Below, one piece after another: positions 55,873 to 64,000 of a stretch of DNA of 64,000 nt. Origin of the DNA: Pseudomonas poae (GTDB taxonomy: Bacteria; Pseudomonadota; Gammaproteobacteria; Pseudomonadales; Pseudomonadaceae); NCBI GenBank assembly GCA_028869255.1, contig CP110972.1, positions 3,911,001-3,975,000 on the forward strand, in the 5' to 3' direction. The notes under the pieces were generated by a model, which saw nothing but the letters and a program-made list of their open reading frames with translations, made no database searches and was not told where the DNA came from. Position numbers and translations under genes: made by a program. Position 1 is the stretch's first letter. Every line of letters starts with the position of its first letter.

Positions 55873-56214
55873 ATGACTTTAACTGATTGTCCTGACGAGT
55901 CTATGCCTTCACTCACGGCAAGGGAGGTTTGCCAGGTGCTGCGCGATGCCATCTTCGGGCGGCGCACGATGGTGAGAGTGTGCGCACAGACTTGGGACGA
56001 GCTTTAAGCCGGGATGTTGATGGTCGACATCGAGGGATGGAGGATTACGATCTTCAACGACTGTGATGAACTTGATTACTGCGAGCAGTGCGTGAGCCCG
56101 GATGGACAGCTTTGGTCGTTCAATTCGGGTGATCGATATGGGACTGACCCGGTAGCTCTGCTCAGCACGTGGGAACTTCTGACACTCGATCAGCTATTAA
56201 AGACACTGTCATAA
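55873..56214 (+). pseudogene. DUF7693-like small protein interrupted by an in-frame TAA
   Basis: From the ATG at 55873 the frame gives MTLTDCPDESMPSLTAREVC and on to QTWDEL (44 residues), then TAA at 56005-56007. It continues in the same frame with GMLMVDIEGWRITIFNDCDE and LWSFNSGDRYGTDPVALLST to a stop at 56214. Related Pseudomonas proteins read straight through the stop position (WDELYAG in the form I recall). One substitution, TAC or TAT to TAA, explains it. Restart at 56014 could give a 66-residue C-terminal piece. The function of the family is unknown. Confidence 0.7.
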
Positions 56215-56278
56215 GGGTTGGATAGCGACAGGTAGTCAGCAAATGACCCCCTCGCACCCTAGCTTTAACAGTTACGTG

Positions 56279-57325
56279 TCAGGTTTGCTTCAGCCCCATA
56301 AACCCTGAAAAAACCTCACCAAGTAACGCGCTCATTTCTCGTGTTGAAAGCCAGCTGGAATTACTTCCTATCTGCAACTGAAGATCGGCAGCACGCTCAC
56401 TCGGTTGGGCGCAGATGAAATACCCCATAGAGCACTTGGCGATCTCAAGCGGCAGGTTCTGTAGAGGCGATGACAAGGGGGTATTCGTAGCACCAAGAAG
56501 ATATCTGTCCGACGCCAGCGGCAGAATCACGTGCACGAGCTCATCATCCTTATCCATGAACGGCTTGAAGGAGCGCTCGCCTCGCACTTGGAACAGTACG
56601 ACGGAATCCCCAAGCGGCAGGTCGCCAGGCGCGAATTTCTGAACAGAATAGTGGAGAGCACTGAAGCGGTGAGCACGGGCAGCTGGCGATACGGATTCAC
56701 TGAGCACACGAACATGACTGTTTCTGACCAAGCTCGGGATTGAAGACTTGATACGTTCCAGCAGGGCAGGCATCTGGGTGGCAAAAATCGCAACAAGCGG
56801 ATTGATCATCTGGTCGAGGAGTGATTCATCAGTAGAGAGCAAAGCCTGAACTTGCTGCGGATTAACACCCCGTTCTGCTAAAGCGCGCTCAAAGGCTGGA
56901 GAGCCTGGTTTGAAGTGATTTTTTACCAACACTCTGAGGTTGGCGGGGTCTGATAGATACCCAAAAACGCCAATGGCACACCCCTCGACCATTGACTGCA
57001 TATTCTGGCGAACGTGGCGGCTTCTGGTTTCTAGATGAGCTAACAATTGTGGAATTCTCTCGACCACTGCTCCACTCAGGTCGCCGGCACGTAGGCTCTC
57101 TATTAATGGTGCATAAATTTGCTCTTCGTTGGTGATCTGAACGTCCAGATCAGGCTCGCGGTCGATAGCGTAGAAATGCCTTTCAAGGCCTACATTTTGA
57201 ATGTTCGCAGATCTGGCGGGCTTATTCTGTTCATACACCCAGCACCGAACGATTTTGCCGTTACCTGGAGATCTGAACCCTTTTTGCAAAAACTTTGGAA
57301 TGAAGTGCTGTCGTACCCCTGACAT
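56279..57325 (-). CDS. DUF4238-family protein
   Basis: A 348-residue cytoplasmic protein. The N-terminus VRQHFIPKFLQKGFRSPGNG is the typical DUF4238 start (R-x-H-x-x-P-x-x-x-L-x-x-F), followed by VWVYE-type and NVGLERHFYAID strands. A middle histidine pair and DKDDELVHVILPLASDRYLL complete the domain, with a C-terminal helical end. DUF4238 proteins recur in mobile and defence islands and are suspected nucleases; no activity is established. It is transcribed alone. Confidence 0.8.
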   Translation of the reverse strand: MSGVRQHFIPKFLQKGFRSPGNGKIVRCWVYEQNKPARSANIQNVGLERHFYAIDREPDLDVQITNEEQIYAPLIESLRAGDLSGAVVERIPQLLAHLETRSRHVRQNMQSMVEGCAIGVFGYLSDPANLRVLVKNHFKPGSPAFERALAERGVNPQQVQALLSTDESLLDQMINPLVAIFATQMPALLERIKSSIPSLVRNSHVRVLSESVSPAARAHRFSALHYSVQKFAPGDLPLGDSVVLFQVRGERSFKPFMDKDDELVHVILPLASDRYLLGATNTPLSSPLQNLPLEIAKCSMGYFICAQPSERAADLQLQIGSNSSWLSTREMSALLGEVFSGFMGLKQT

Positions 57326-57661
57326 GTCGCATCTCCTCTCTGATCTCTAATACCCCCTTAGCGGATCTAGTCGTAATCGCTGAGGGGTTCAAACCTCTGC
57401 ACGTCTTCCTCGGCCTATCCGATCTCATCATTTTTTTGATTGTAGTCACTTGGTAGTTCTGAAGGCCGTCCCACTCGATCAATCACACCCGCCTTGCCAA
57501 CCAGTTCCCTCGCTGATTTGGTGTAAATCCTGCTGGTATTTGCTAAGGCATGCTGGTTCTCGGTCGATAAACGAGACGGGATCGGCTCGTCTGTAAGACT
57601 CCATTCCTACCTAGACCCGTGCAAGCGGGATACATCGCTCAATGGAGTTAATTTTTAGGCT
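57326..57661. other. Divergent intergenic region
   Basis: About 335 bp between the DUF4238 gene and the membrane-anchored nuclease-like gene. An ACGAG...CTCGT inverted repeat lies around 57569-57588. No gene, tRNA or clear promoter was recognised. Confidence 0.4.
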
Positions 57662-59080
57662 ATGACCGCACCACACGCAGCAAACTATCCACGCCCCGCA
57701 GACTGGAAGCAATTCGAGCGTCTTTCGATAGCCCTTATGAGCTGCGTATTTGGCAGCCGCTTCGATCAGTATGGCCGTGAAGGCCAACGACAGGATGGAG
57801 TCGACCTCTACTGCCGCCTCAAAGATGGCTCCATCATCGCCGTCCAGTGCAAAGGTCGGAACGGCAACCTTGGGAAGAAGCTGACAGTCGCAGAGGTCGA
57901 TAAGGCTGTGCAGGATACCGAAAGCTTTCTCGTCAAGATCGACCGCTTTTTCATCCTCACCACCAGTCCACATGATGCCGCATTAACCAACCGTGCATTG
58001 GAGCTGACGGAACAACGAGCCCTTGTCGGAAAAGGGTCGGTAGAAGTCTGGGGCTGGGAATCGCTTGAAAATATCATCCGAGAGAATGCCTCTCTGCAGG
58101 ATTCGTTCTATTCCGAGTACAAACCCAAAATTTCTCTTCGCGGATGGATCTTGAGGGTAGGTTTGGCGAGCTGCTTGGCGATATCCTGCTTTGTCGGGGT
58201 TCACAGGTATCTCGCGTATCAAGCAGACTCAGCTCAAATGAATGAGGCGACAATCCAAGGCCTCGCTGAGTACATGAGTCTTAATGATCGTTTGATCTCT
58301 ATCTATGATGGCTGTCTTGGGATGCTTGACAAAGGTACCTTCGCCTTTTCGTATTCTTTCCAACAGTTCTGCATAGTCCCAGTGGAGCGAACCCTGAACG
58401 CCATGGAGCATCAGGTTCAACACGCAAGTATGAAGATTGATCCTGCGGCCATCAACCAACTGGACGTGCTGCTTGATCTCTTGAGGGAGGACTATCGCCA
58501 GGGTTTGATCGCCAATCAAATGGTTGGTTTTTTTGAGCAGGGGATCATTGATAGCCAGAAGGCATTGTGCACTCCCAACAACTCTGATGCGTCTACGGAA
58601 ATCCTGAAAGGGCTGCGCAAGCCCGCCGATGATGCGATGAATCGGCAACTCGAGTTCTATTTCATCCTGCGCGATTTCATTCTTCCTGGACTTCAGTCGA
58701 TGCAGGCCAACGTGCTGGTAGCGGCTCGACAAAGCAACCGACGGGGAGTTTCAGATCAGATGCTGAGCGACGCTCGGGAACTGAGTGACCTCCTCAAGCA
58801 ACGCCACCAGTACAGAATGGAAGAACCGCAGCAGCCGTTCACCCTATCTGCAGTCAAACAGTGGAGTTCACGAGAGATAAAGATCTCCGGCGACATGGAC
58901 ACAAGGATTGAGGATGCAAGATACGCCCAAGTTCTGCTCCATGGGATTCAAGCTTCACTTTATGGGAAGCACGAAGAAGTGAAATCGTTGATCGCGTGCG
59001 GTGTGTTCGTTAAAAACGCCGAAGCAATCATTAAAAAGGATGAAGAAGCCATTACGGCTTCAGCCACTCCAGCCACATAG
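57662..59080 (+). CDS. Membrane-anchored Mrr-like (PD-(D/E)XK) restriction protein
   Basis: A 472-residue protein in three parts. The N-terminal about 150 residues are Mrr-like: WKQFERLSIALMSCVFG, YGREGQRQDGVDLYCR, then SIIAVQCKGRN, giving D...Q-x-K as in restriction-endonuclease folds that cut modified DNA. A single membrane helix follows at about 160-180 (LRVGLASCLAISCFVGVH). The C-terminal about 290 residues are helical and may form a coiled sensor or oligomer domain. A nuclease tied to the membrane suggests action on incoming DNA at the entry site. This is inference. Confidence 0.72.
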   Translation: MTAPHAANYPRPADWKQFERLSIALMSCVFGSRFDQYGREGQRQDGVDLYCRLKDGSIIAVQCKGRNGNLGKKLTVAEVDKAVQDTESFLVKIDRFFILTTSPHDAALTNRALELTEQRALVGKGSVEVWGWESLENIIRENASLQDSFYSEYKPKISLRGWILRVGLASCLAISCFVGVHRYLAYQADSAQMNEATIQGLAEYMSLNDRLISIYDGCLGMLDKGTFAFSYSFQQFCIVPVERTLNAMEHQVQHASMKIDPAAINQLDVLLDLLREDYRQGLIANQMVGFFEQGIIDSQKALCTPNNSDASTEILKGLRKPADDAMNRQLEFYFILRDFILPGLQSMQANVLVAARQSNRRGVSDQMLSDARELSDLLKQRHQYRMEEPQQPFTLSAVKQWSSREIKISGDMDTRIEDARYAQVLLHGIQASLYGKHEEVKSLIACGVFVKNAEAIIKKDEEAITASATPAT

Positions 59081-59292
59081 AGCCAGGCGAAGTGCGTCGT
59101 CTGCACATCGCGGATCACGCCTTCAACCGTAATCGGCTTACGCGCTCCCTTGAACCGGTGGGCGCTGTTTGGCTCAGTTATTTTTTGCCCCACGTTCTCG
59201 CTGCGAGCTAAGCCCGTAAAGCTTGAGATGTCTGAAGAGCATCTTTTCCTCGAGTGTTTGATCCTTCAAATCTGAGTCCGAGCCGGTTCGTT

Positions 59293-59790
59293 ATGGAAAC
59301 GCACATGAAGCAGCCTCTGTTCGACTTTGACCTCAAACGCGCATCCCGCGAAAACTACATAACAGGGAAAGCCGCCATCAATTTTCCACATCCAGGAAGC
59401 ACCACGGGTGGATGGCATTTCCTTGCATATTTTGATCGGGAATCCGGCGTGGCTAAGGTGTCGTTAGCAGGCATTCATTATCCTGATACCACAGCCTACT
59501 TTGATGACCTTGGCATCATCGACGTGACCGATGAGCTGGCGGAGCGCGGCTGGTCTGTGGATGGCCATCGCCTGTTCATGGCCGATCACTACAGAGCCGC
59601 TGCGGATATGGTCGTAAGATGGGCTCTGAGCGAGTCCAACCACTGCAGCGTCGAGATTGATGATTGGTTCCCCTCTCGTGCGGAGAGACAGCGACTGCTT
59701 GAGATTCTAGATACAGCAAGGCCACAGCTTTCCAAGGTTGGCCGATGGCCAAAAGTGGAAGCGTGGCTGCGTACGCAAGCCTTCAGCTAG
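59293..59790 (+). CDS. Hypothetical island protein
   Basis: A 165-residue soluble protein (METHMKQPLFDFDLKRASRE...). It has an aromatic-rich middle (TGGWHFLAYFDRESGV) and a helical C-terminus (WFPSRAERQRLLEILD). I do not recognise a family. The start is uncertain: an in-frame GTG at 59254 and an ATG at 59305 are alternatives; the last has a better ribosome site. Confidence 0.58.
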   Translation: METHMKQPLFDFDLKRASRENYITGKAAINFPHPGSTTGGWHFLAYFDRESGVAKVSLAGIHYPDTTAYFDDLGIIDVTDELAERGWSVDGHRLFMADHYRAAADMVVRWALSESNHCSVEIDDWFPSRAERQRLLEILDTARPQLSKVGRWPKVEAWLRTQAFS

Positions 59791-59874
59791 GCGTGGCGCC
59801 CGGCGTGCCTACAGGCGGAGCAACGAACCACCTTGGGTAGCAACTCAGAAATAGGACGCAGACCTTCACAAATT

Positions 59875-60678
59875 TCAGACCCTGCGCTCACACTTTCGTT
59901 TATGACCGCTGCCTGTGTCCTGATAAACCTCATACTCTTCCCAGCCGCCAGGTAAGGTCACTTGAGCCTCTATCTCATTTCGCAATCCAAGCAAAGTCAT
60001 CGGATCCGCACACCGAAAGACGATTGAGGGTGCCAAATGACCACCGTAGCGTACGACATAGTAGCCCCACAGCGTCTCTCGGGGTTGAATGCTAGAAGGA
60101 TTGTCGGAATCGGTGTCAATCCGAGTCACAAAATCGCGAATCCTCTCTACCAAGCCAATCAGACTCTCAAAACTAGACTGGCCCTGATTGCGGCGCGTAA
60201 TTGAATTGAGCTTATCGAAGAAGTTTCCATCAATGGTGGGAGTGACAGGGTACCTCGCCTCATCCACAACGCTTTTTGCCAGTCCTTTCAACTGAAGATA
60301 TTGGCTTTCAGCTATCGGAGCCCCTAACCGTTTAGCCAAAAGCTCGTATTGATGCCCATACACCCTCAGTTCTCGCTCAACCAGCTTCTCAGGGCAATAT
60401 CTATAAAGTTTCACTAGACCGCCCTTCAGGTACATCTCGACGGCATACCCCAGTAGCAGCATGGACGACCGGGCGAGCGCATGATCTTTTGTAAACACCT
60501 CAGGGGAACGAGGAACCTGATCAGTAATGATCTGCCTAACCTCGTCCTTGTTGCGCAGCCACTGCTCTCTCAATGCCTTAGCTGCAATCAACAGGCCATC
60601 GCCCTCCTTCTTCCAATTCGAGAAGCGAAATATTCCTTGGCTGTTCTGGTTCACAACCTGTGAGTTCTGAGCTTCCAT
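59875..60678 (-). CDS. HEPN-like helical island protein
   Basis: A 267-residue protein. LARSSMLLLGYAVEMYLKGG near residue 70, followed by HQYELLAKRLGAPI, resembles the HEPN family of helical proteins that sense or cut RNA, but no R-x4-6-H motif is visible, so it may be inactive or a nucleotide-binding partner. The C-terminal part includes a beta-rich stretch (GYYVVRYGGHLAPSIVFRC). It may work with nearby exonucleases, which is speculative. Confidence 0.58.
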   Translation of the reverse strand: MEAQNSQVVNQNSQGIFRFSNWKKEGDGLLIAAKALREQWLRNKDEVRQIITDQVPRSPEVFTKDHALARSSMLLLGYAVEMYLKGGLVKLYRYCPEKLVERELRVYGHQYELLAKRLGAPIAESQYLQLKGLAKSVVDEARYPVTPTIDGNFFDKLNSITRRNQGQSSFESLIGLVERIRDFVTRIDTDSDNPSSIQPRETLWGYYVVRYGGHLAPSIVFRCADPMTLLGLRNEIEAQVTLPGGWEEYEVYQDTGSGHKRKCERRV

Positions 60679-60855
60679 CGCCTATCTCGCATGTTAGTTC
60701 CAGCAAGCCCGCGTGCAGCGAGACCAATACTCAGCTGCAATCGGTCTAATGGCCATATTTTTTTGTGAGACTCGTGGATTGAATCAACGCAGTTGTAACC
60801 GGCTTTGTTGCTATCGCAATCTCTAGCTGAGGGTCGGTATCCCCCCTCTGATAGT

Positions 60856-61320
60856 TCAAGCTTCGAAAAAAACACGGCAGGCGTTCATCAAAGCAGTTGC
60901 GTCATTTAGAGCTCGGTGGTGCCTGGCTGTCGGCAGTCGCCGGTAGATTTCACTGGCAGCCTCCCGGCCCACAAAAACCTCCAAAGGCTTCAACTCGAAG
61001 GTGGGCATCAGATCTGCGGCCTCGAAAAGCACATCGAGCCAAAAACTGTCTTGAGGTGAGTCGCTGCAAAGCACCTGGCCTGAAAACAGCTGATTCATAC
61101 TTCTCGCTACAGCGACTGGGGTACCACCTTCCTGATGTACCTGATCTTGAGTGAGACCGTGCATGTCTTGCGCATCGAACGACCAGTGCGTCCAGTAACG
61201 GGCTGGTTTGATCAGCGAGCTGAAGGATATCTCACTCGACACGACGGCAACCTCGATAGGATAGCTATCAGGAGCTATTCCAGAGGCTTCAAAATCAATA
61301 AAAAACGAAGGCCGTTCCAC
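60856..61320 (-). CDS. DEDDh-type 3'-5' exonuclease
   Basis: A 154-residue exonuclease of the DnaQ fold. FFIDFEASGIAPDS near the start gives D9 and E11. SDSPQDSFWLDVLF near residue 85 holds the next acid, and RHHRALNDATALMN near residue 135 gives histidine and the final aspartate. It is only distantly similar to the exonuclease at 55298. It could trim RNA or DNA ends produced by neighbouring nucleases; no evidence for a target. Confidence 0.78.
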   Translation of the reverse strand: MERPSFFIDFEASGIAPDSYPIEVAVVSSEISFSSLIKPARYWTHWSFDAQDMHGLTQDQVHQEGGTPVAVARSMNQLFSGQVLCSDSPQDSFWLDVLFEAADLMPTFELKPLEVFVGREAASEIYRRLPTARHHRALNDATALMNACRVFFEA

Positions 61321-61407
61321 CTTGCTGCTCCTGCTTGAAGGCTGCGATTTTCAGCGGCTCCACCGACTGCTTGTGTGCTTGCGCCGCCATCGCTCGAATC
61401 AGCCGCT

Positions 61408-61893
61408 CTAGCTGGTAGGAGCCTGCGCAGCTCGGTGATTTTTTAGATGCTGCATCTCACGCTCCCATTCAGTCAGAAACTTATCCCAGTCTGCACCGTA
61501 ATGCCCATCAACCAACCTGGTTGATCCGATGCTCGCTTGCAGAAAGCGTTCTCGCCAGGGCTGCGGAATAGTCTGCTCCAAAATGATGTCGATGCCGGAG
61601 TTATGACGCATCACCGAGATAGAGTTACGAACCTCAATGAGGTCGAGTGGCCTATCGCTACAGGGGGTGTCGTTTCGCTCTTGGTCGTCGAGATCATTGA
61701 GGATGGCAAGGAGGTCGGATGCAGTGGGATCGCCAGGACGGAGGCATGCAAGGGCCCACAGAGTCCTTCGCCTAGCGCCCTCAAGCTGACGGAGTTCATC
61801 GTGGGTCATTTCAGCTGCATCCTTGTTGATTTGATATCGGGCAGTAGCTATGGCGTGCCGCCTGCGGCGGAAGGCTGGCGAGAACTGAGCCAC
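61408..61893 (-). CDS. Hypothetical island protein
   Basis: A 161-residue frame with helical, charged content (MTHDELRQLEGARRRTLWAL ... FLTEWEREMQHLKNHRA). No family recognised. Its first codons at the GTG at 61893 fall inside repeat copy D (RRRR-type residues there reflect the repeat), so the true start may be the ATG at 61809, 28 codons in. Confidence 0.55.
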   Translation of the reverse strand: MAQFSPAFRRRRHAIATARYQINKDAAEMTHDELRQLEGARRRTLWALACLRPGDPTASDLLAILNDLDDQERNDTPCSDRPLDLIEVRNSISVMRHNSGIDIILEQTIPQPWRERFLQASIGSTRLVDGHYGADWDKFLTEWEREMQHLKNHRAAQAPTS

Positions 61894-61953
61894 GGCTGCG
61901 CCGCGTCTCAGCCCGTTGGGCGCTCATCCAGCACGCCTGCGCGCTCCGCTTGC
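61862..61953 (+). repeat. Island folded repeat, copy D
   Basis: Contains GGCTGGCGAGAACTGAGCC aligned with the boxes of A and B, a variable stem TGAG...CGGCtgcGCCG...CTCA, box GCCCGTTGGGCGCTCATCC and core CTGCGCGCTCCGCTTGC at 61937-61953. It overlaps the 5' end of the gene at 61408-61893. Confidence 0.7.
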
Positions 61954-62020
61954 CCGATACTCGCAAGAAAAGGTCAGTCTGGCGCAGCGATCCTGAGGCC
62001 GGGCCCTACGTACAGGACTA

Positions 62021-62578
62021 TTACTTATGCAGCTTACTGAAGCGACTCGATAGCACTGCAGCTTCGGTAGTTTCCCAAGCTTCAGGATCAGACGTAGCGT
62101 TGAACATCACCAATGCCCTCCACAGGAAAAAGGCCGCAACCAAGCTCGACTCAATTACTGCAAATACCGTGGTGGTATACATATAATCTGAATTTTCTCC
62201 AAATAAGAAAAGCACTGGAAATAAAGAGGCGATCCACCCGGCGACGAAAGTTAAGCAAAATGCGATGGCTGCAGTGACCATCAGGAAAATCGGAACTTGA
62301 TATCTATACTGGGTTGCAAATGATTTCTCGCCGTTTTGCTTCGCCAGGCCGTACAAGATGCCTGTGTTTTTTTCTTTGTCATTGTTTCTTTTAAACAAGC
62401 CATACAAAGTTACACTCTCGCCGACCTCTAGCTCTTCGTAAAGCTTGTTCGACACTTGCAAATTCGGGATAACTGCACCGTCAATGCTGACTTTAGCTTT
62501 ATGTCCGCCGTTCATTCGATCAATAGATCGAACGTAGTCAACTTTTCCTGAAACTTTCACGCAATCGAACTTCATCAC
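62021..62578 (-). CDS. Membrane protein of unknown function
   Basis: A 185-residue protein. The N-terminal about 90 residues are soluble and beta-rich (VSGKVDYVRSIDRMNGGHKA and LEVGESVTLYGLF, OB-like). Two or three membrane helices follow: IFLMVTAAIAFCLTFVAGWI and VIESSLVAAFFLWRALV. The C-terminus is short. No family recognised. It may sense a ligand at the inner face and act in the membrane. It is AT-richer than its neighbours. Confidence 0.62.
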   Translation of the reverse strand: MMKFDCVKVSGKVDYVRSIDRMNGGHKAKVSIDGAVIPNLQVSNKLYEELEVGESVTLYGLFKRNNDKEKNTGILYGLAKQNGEKSFATQYRYQVPIFLMVTAAIAFCLTFVAGWIASLFPVLFLFGENSDYMYTTTVFAVIESSLVAAFFLWRALVMFNATSDPEAWETTEAAVLSSRFSKLHK

Positions 62579-62880
62579 TCACTATCCCTGCCTTCGCTTA
62601 AAAAAGTGGATCTGGTTCTTGCCAAGACGTCGCTCAGTGACGATTGCAGGCAGGCCTACGCGGGCCATAAACGTCGGACTTGACGAGCGCGTCTCCCATC
62701 GAGACGTCACTGGCCGTGTCTTAGGTGCTGCTCTCATGACCAATCCATCACCAATCCAAACATCCCGCCGCTATGATCAAACGACTGCCTGGCAAACCAT
62801 ATGCCACGATAATATCACTATGGTCTGTTTATCGAAACACGCTTGCCGTGGCTCTATCCTCAGTTTTGAGGATCCGACTC
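62579..62880. other. Divergent intergenic region upstream of the XRE regulator
   Basis: No supported gene. The sequence holds short GACGTC/GAGACGTC pieces around 62620-62710 that may be regulator sites, and GAGG before the ATG at 62881. Confidence 0.35.
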
Positions 62881-63348
62881 ATGCATCTGAAAGAAGCGCT
62901 GGCAGGAGCATTGCGCGGAGCTCGTGCTCATCAGGGTTTGAATTACGAAGAGTTGGCGGGGGCAACGCACAGAACGTACGTGGGGAAGCTTGAGCAGGCC
63001 CGAGCGAACGCGACGTTGGAGAAACTGGACGAGATCGCTGACTACTTAGGTCTCGACCTTTTAACTATGGTCACTCTTGCCATTGCTGCGCAGGGTGACG
63101 AACTTCCTTCCGAGGCTTTGCACCGTACTGCCCTGCGAATCAGGGAATTCGAGTTGTCTGGAGGGTGGCAGTTAGTAGAGGAGCAATTCCGTGATGGAAA
63201 GCTCATCAAGCGCTCACAGGGAAAGCCAAAGCAGCCGCTTAATGCGGAATACATTCGAGCCTTGAAAGCGCAAGGTTTCGACAGGAAAACAATCGCCGAA
63301 AAGCTCGGCGTTGCCAGAAGCACAGTCCAAAAATATTGGAATACCTGA
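62881..63348 (+). CDS. XRE-family regulator with a second C-terminal HTH
   Basis: A 155-residue DNA-binding protein. The N-terminal 65 residues form a Cro/CI-type helix-turn-helix (ALRGARAHQGLNYEELAGAT, THRTYVGKLEQARANATLEK). The C-terminal 40 residues, NAEYIRALKAQGFDRKTIAE and VARSTVQKYWNT, form another HTH like those of resolvases and transposases. The start at 62881 has GAGG and begins just before the first domain; 62773 is a longer alternative. It may control the element's own excision or transfer, or a neighbouring defence gene. Confidence 0.75.
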   Translation: MHLKEALAGALRGARAHQGLNYEELAGATHRTYVGKLEQARANATLEKLDEIADYLGLDLLTMVTLAIAAQGDELPSEALHRTALRIREFELSGGWQLVEEQFRDGKLIKRSQGKPKQPLNAEYIRALKAQGFDRKTIAEKLGVARSTVQKYWNT

Positions 63349-63515
63349 GCCCCCAGAACATCAGCGATCCTTGACTCACCCTGGCGTAACCATCCCACTC
63401 GACCAACCGTTTCTCCTGCATTCGCTCATGCAGTTTCTGACGCGGTTTTGAGTGGTTGCTCTAACTTCGCAGAGGTAAGGTCTGCCCTCAACTAAAGAAG
63501 AGAGCAGGTGTTTTG

Positions 63516-63836
63516 ATGAAAAAAGTCTTTGGCGTAGCTTTGCTGCTAATTGTGGCGGATGCGCAGGCACAGACTGTGGAAGCGGAGATGACAAAGCTGA
63601 AGCAGCTTGCCGAAAGCTGTATCGCTTCACTTTCTACTCAGAACTGCGGCGCAACCACTTCCTGTAATGTGTTCAAGAGCTACAGCAGAGAATTGATGCC
63701 GGATGGCCCTGCTGGCTATTACGAGTTGCATGGCCCGGATAAGTCAATGAACCCTCAAAATGGAAAGCTGGTCAGCGAAGCAGTGAAAGCCGCTTCCAAG
63801 GCAAATAAGGCCGGAGAAAAGTGCAATCCGACGTAG
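63516..63836 (+). CDS. Small secreted protein
   Basis: A 106-residue protein with a Sec signal (MKKVFGVALLLIVADAQAQ) and a mature part containing four cysteines (SCIASL, QNCGAT, SCNVF, KCNPT), able to form two disulfides. Functional family not recognised. GAGCAGGTG lies upstream of the ATG at 63516. A periplasmic cysteine-rich protein is unusual among the island genes, which are mostly cytoplasmic. After it, 63837-64000 has no gene I can support. Confidence 0.62.
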   Translation: MKKVFGVALLLIVADAQAQTVEAEMTKLKQLAESCIASLSTQNCGATTSCNVFKSYSRELMPDGPAGYYELHGPDKSMNPQNGKLVSEAVKAASKANKAGEKCNPT

Positions 63837-64000
63837 CTGCTTTTGGATCTGCAGGGCCCATTCCTATGCGATTCAGGTGGCCTGATAGAAGTCTAGCGCC
63901 AGGCAGCTATCAGCCGGTTCCGTCCGTTTACGTAAAGCCCAGACACTCGAGCGACTGCTGAAGACAATCTGAGCAAATCGCGGTTTATGGCGCGCCCTAT

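Overview
The window looks like a chromosome segment from a Pseudomonas of the fluorescens group. The signs are high-GC genes, palindromic repeats of the tgtgggagc type between genes, PunR/PunC, FabV, a signal-peptide-bearing malate:quinone oxidoreductase, and DUF6124-type small proteins. No rRNA, tRNA or CRISPR array was found.

Positions 1-43160 read as ordinary accessory and core chromosome. At 1-5440 a LuxR 'solo' regulator sits between two S33 iminopeptidase-like genes. The left one leads an operon with a peptide ABC transporter, and each side carries a 20-bp lux box; this is the PipR/PsoR type of plant-signal locus. At 5476-10323 lies a purine uptake group: an NCS2 permease, a Tsx-like outer membrane channel, PunC and PunR. 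Next come an aminotransferase, a LysR regulator, a HAD phosphatase, FabV, a LpxO-like hydroxylase, PpnN, a frameshifted RidA, a VapBC pair, an EamA exporter, more LysR regulators and Mqo. At 24963-30772 is a chaperone-usher fimbrial operon. It converges on a four-gene signalling group (RcsB-like regulator, hybrid kinase with Hpt, REC-EAL protein, second hybrid kinase) that resembles rcsB-rcsC-pvrR-pvrS of P. aeruginosa. The stretch ends with an AraJ-like exporter, a tiny gene coupled to a kinase-like gene, a frameshifted lipocalin-like gene and two small proteins.

At about 43201-43225 the 5' end of dusA, a known island integration site, breaks off after 21 codons. From there to the right edge the sequence changes character: patchy lower GC, many orphan genes, and a MobC-relaxase pair with iterated repeats upstream. 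This is best read as the left part of an integrative, mobilisable element whose right end and integrase lie outside the window. Its cargo looks like a defence collection: a candidate PD-(D/E)XK nuclease, a DUF262 pair, a three-gene ABC-3C-type system (SMEK effector, winged-helix middle component, DUF2326 SMC-like ATPase), a HEPN protein with zinc ribbons, two DEDDh exonucleases, a DUF4238 protein, a membrane-anchored Mrr-like protein and a double-HTH XRE regulator. Four to five copies of a folded repeat with covarying stems are spread through the element, and a heptamer tandem repeat sits at the start of one gene.

Three chromosomal genes carry single-base length changes in C/G runs, and two island genes carry in-frame stop codons with clear coding sequence after the stop.
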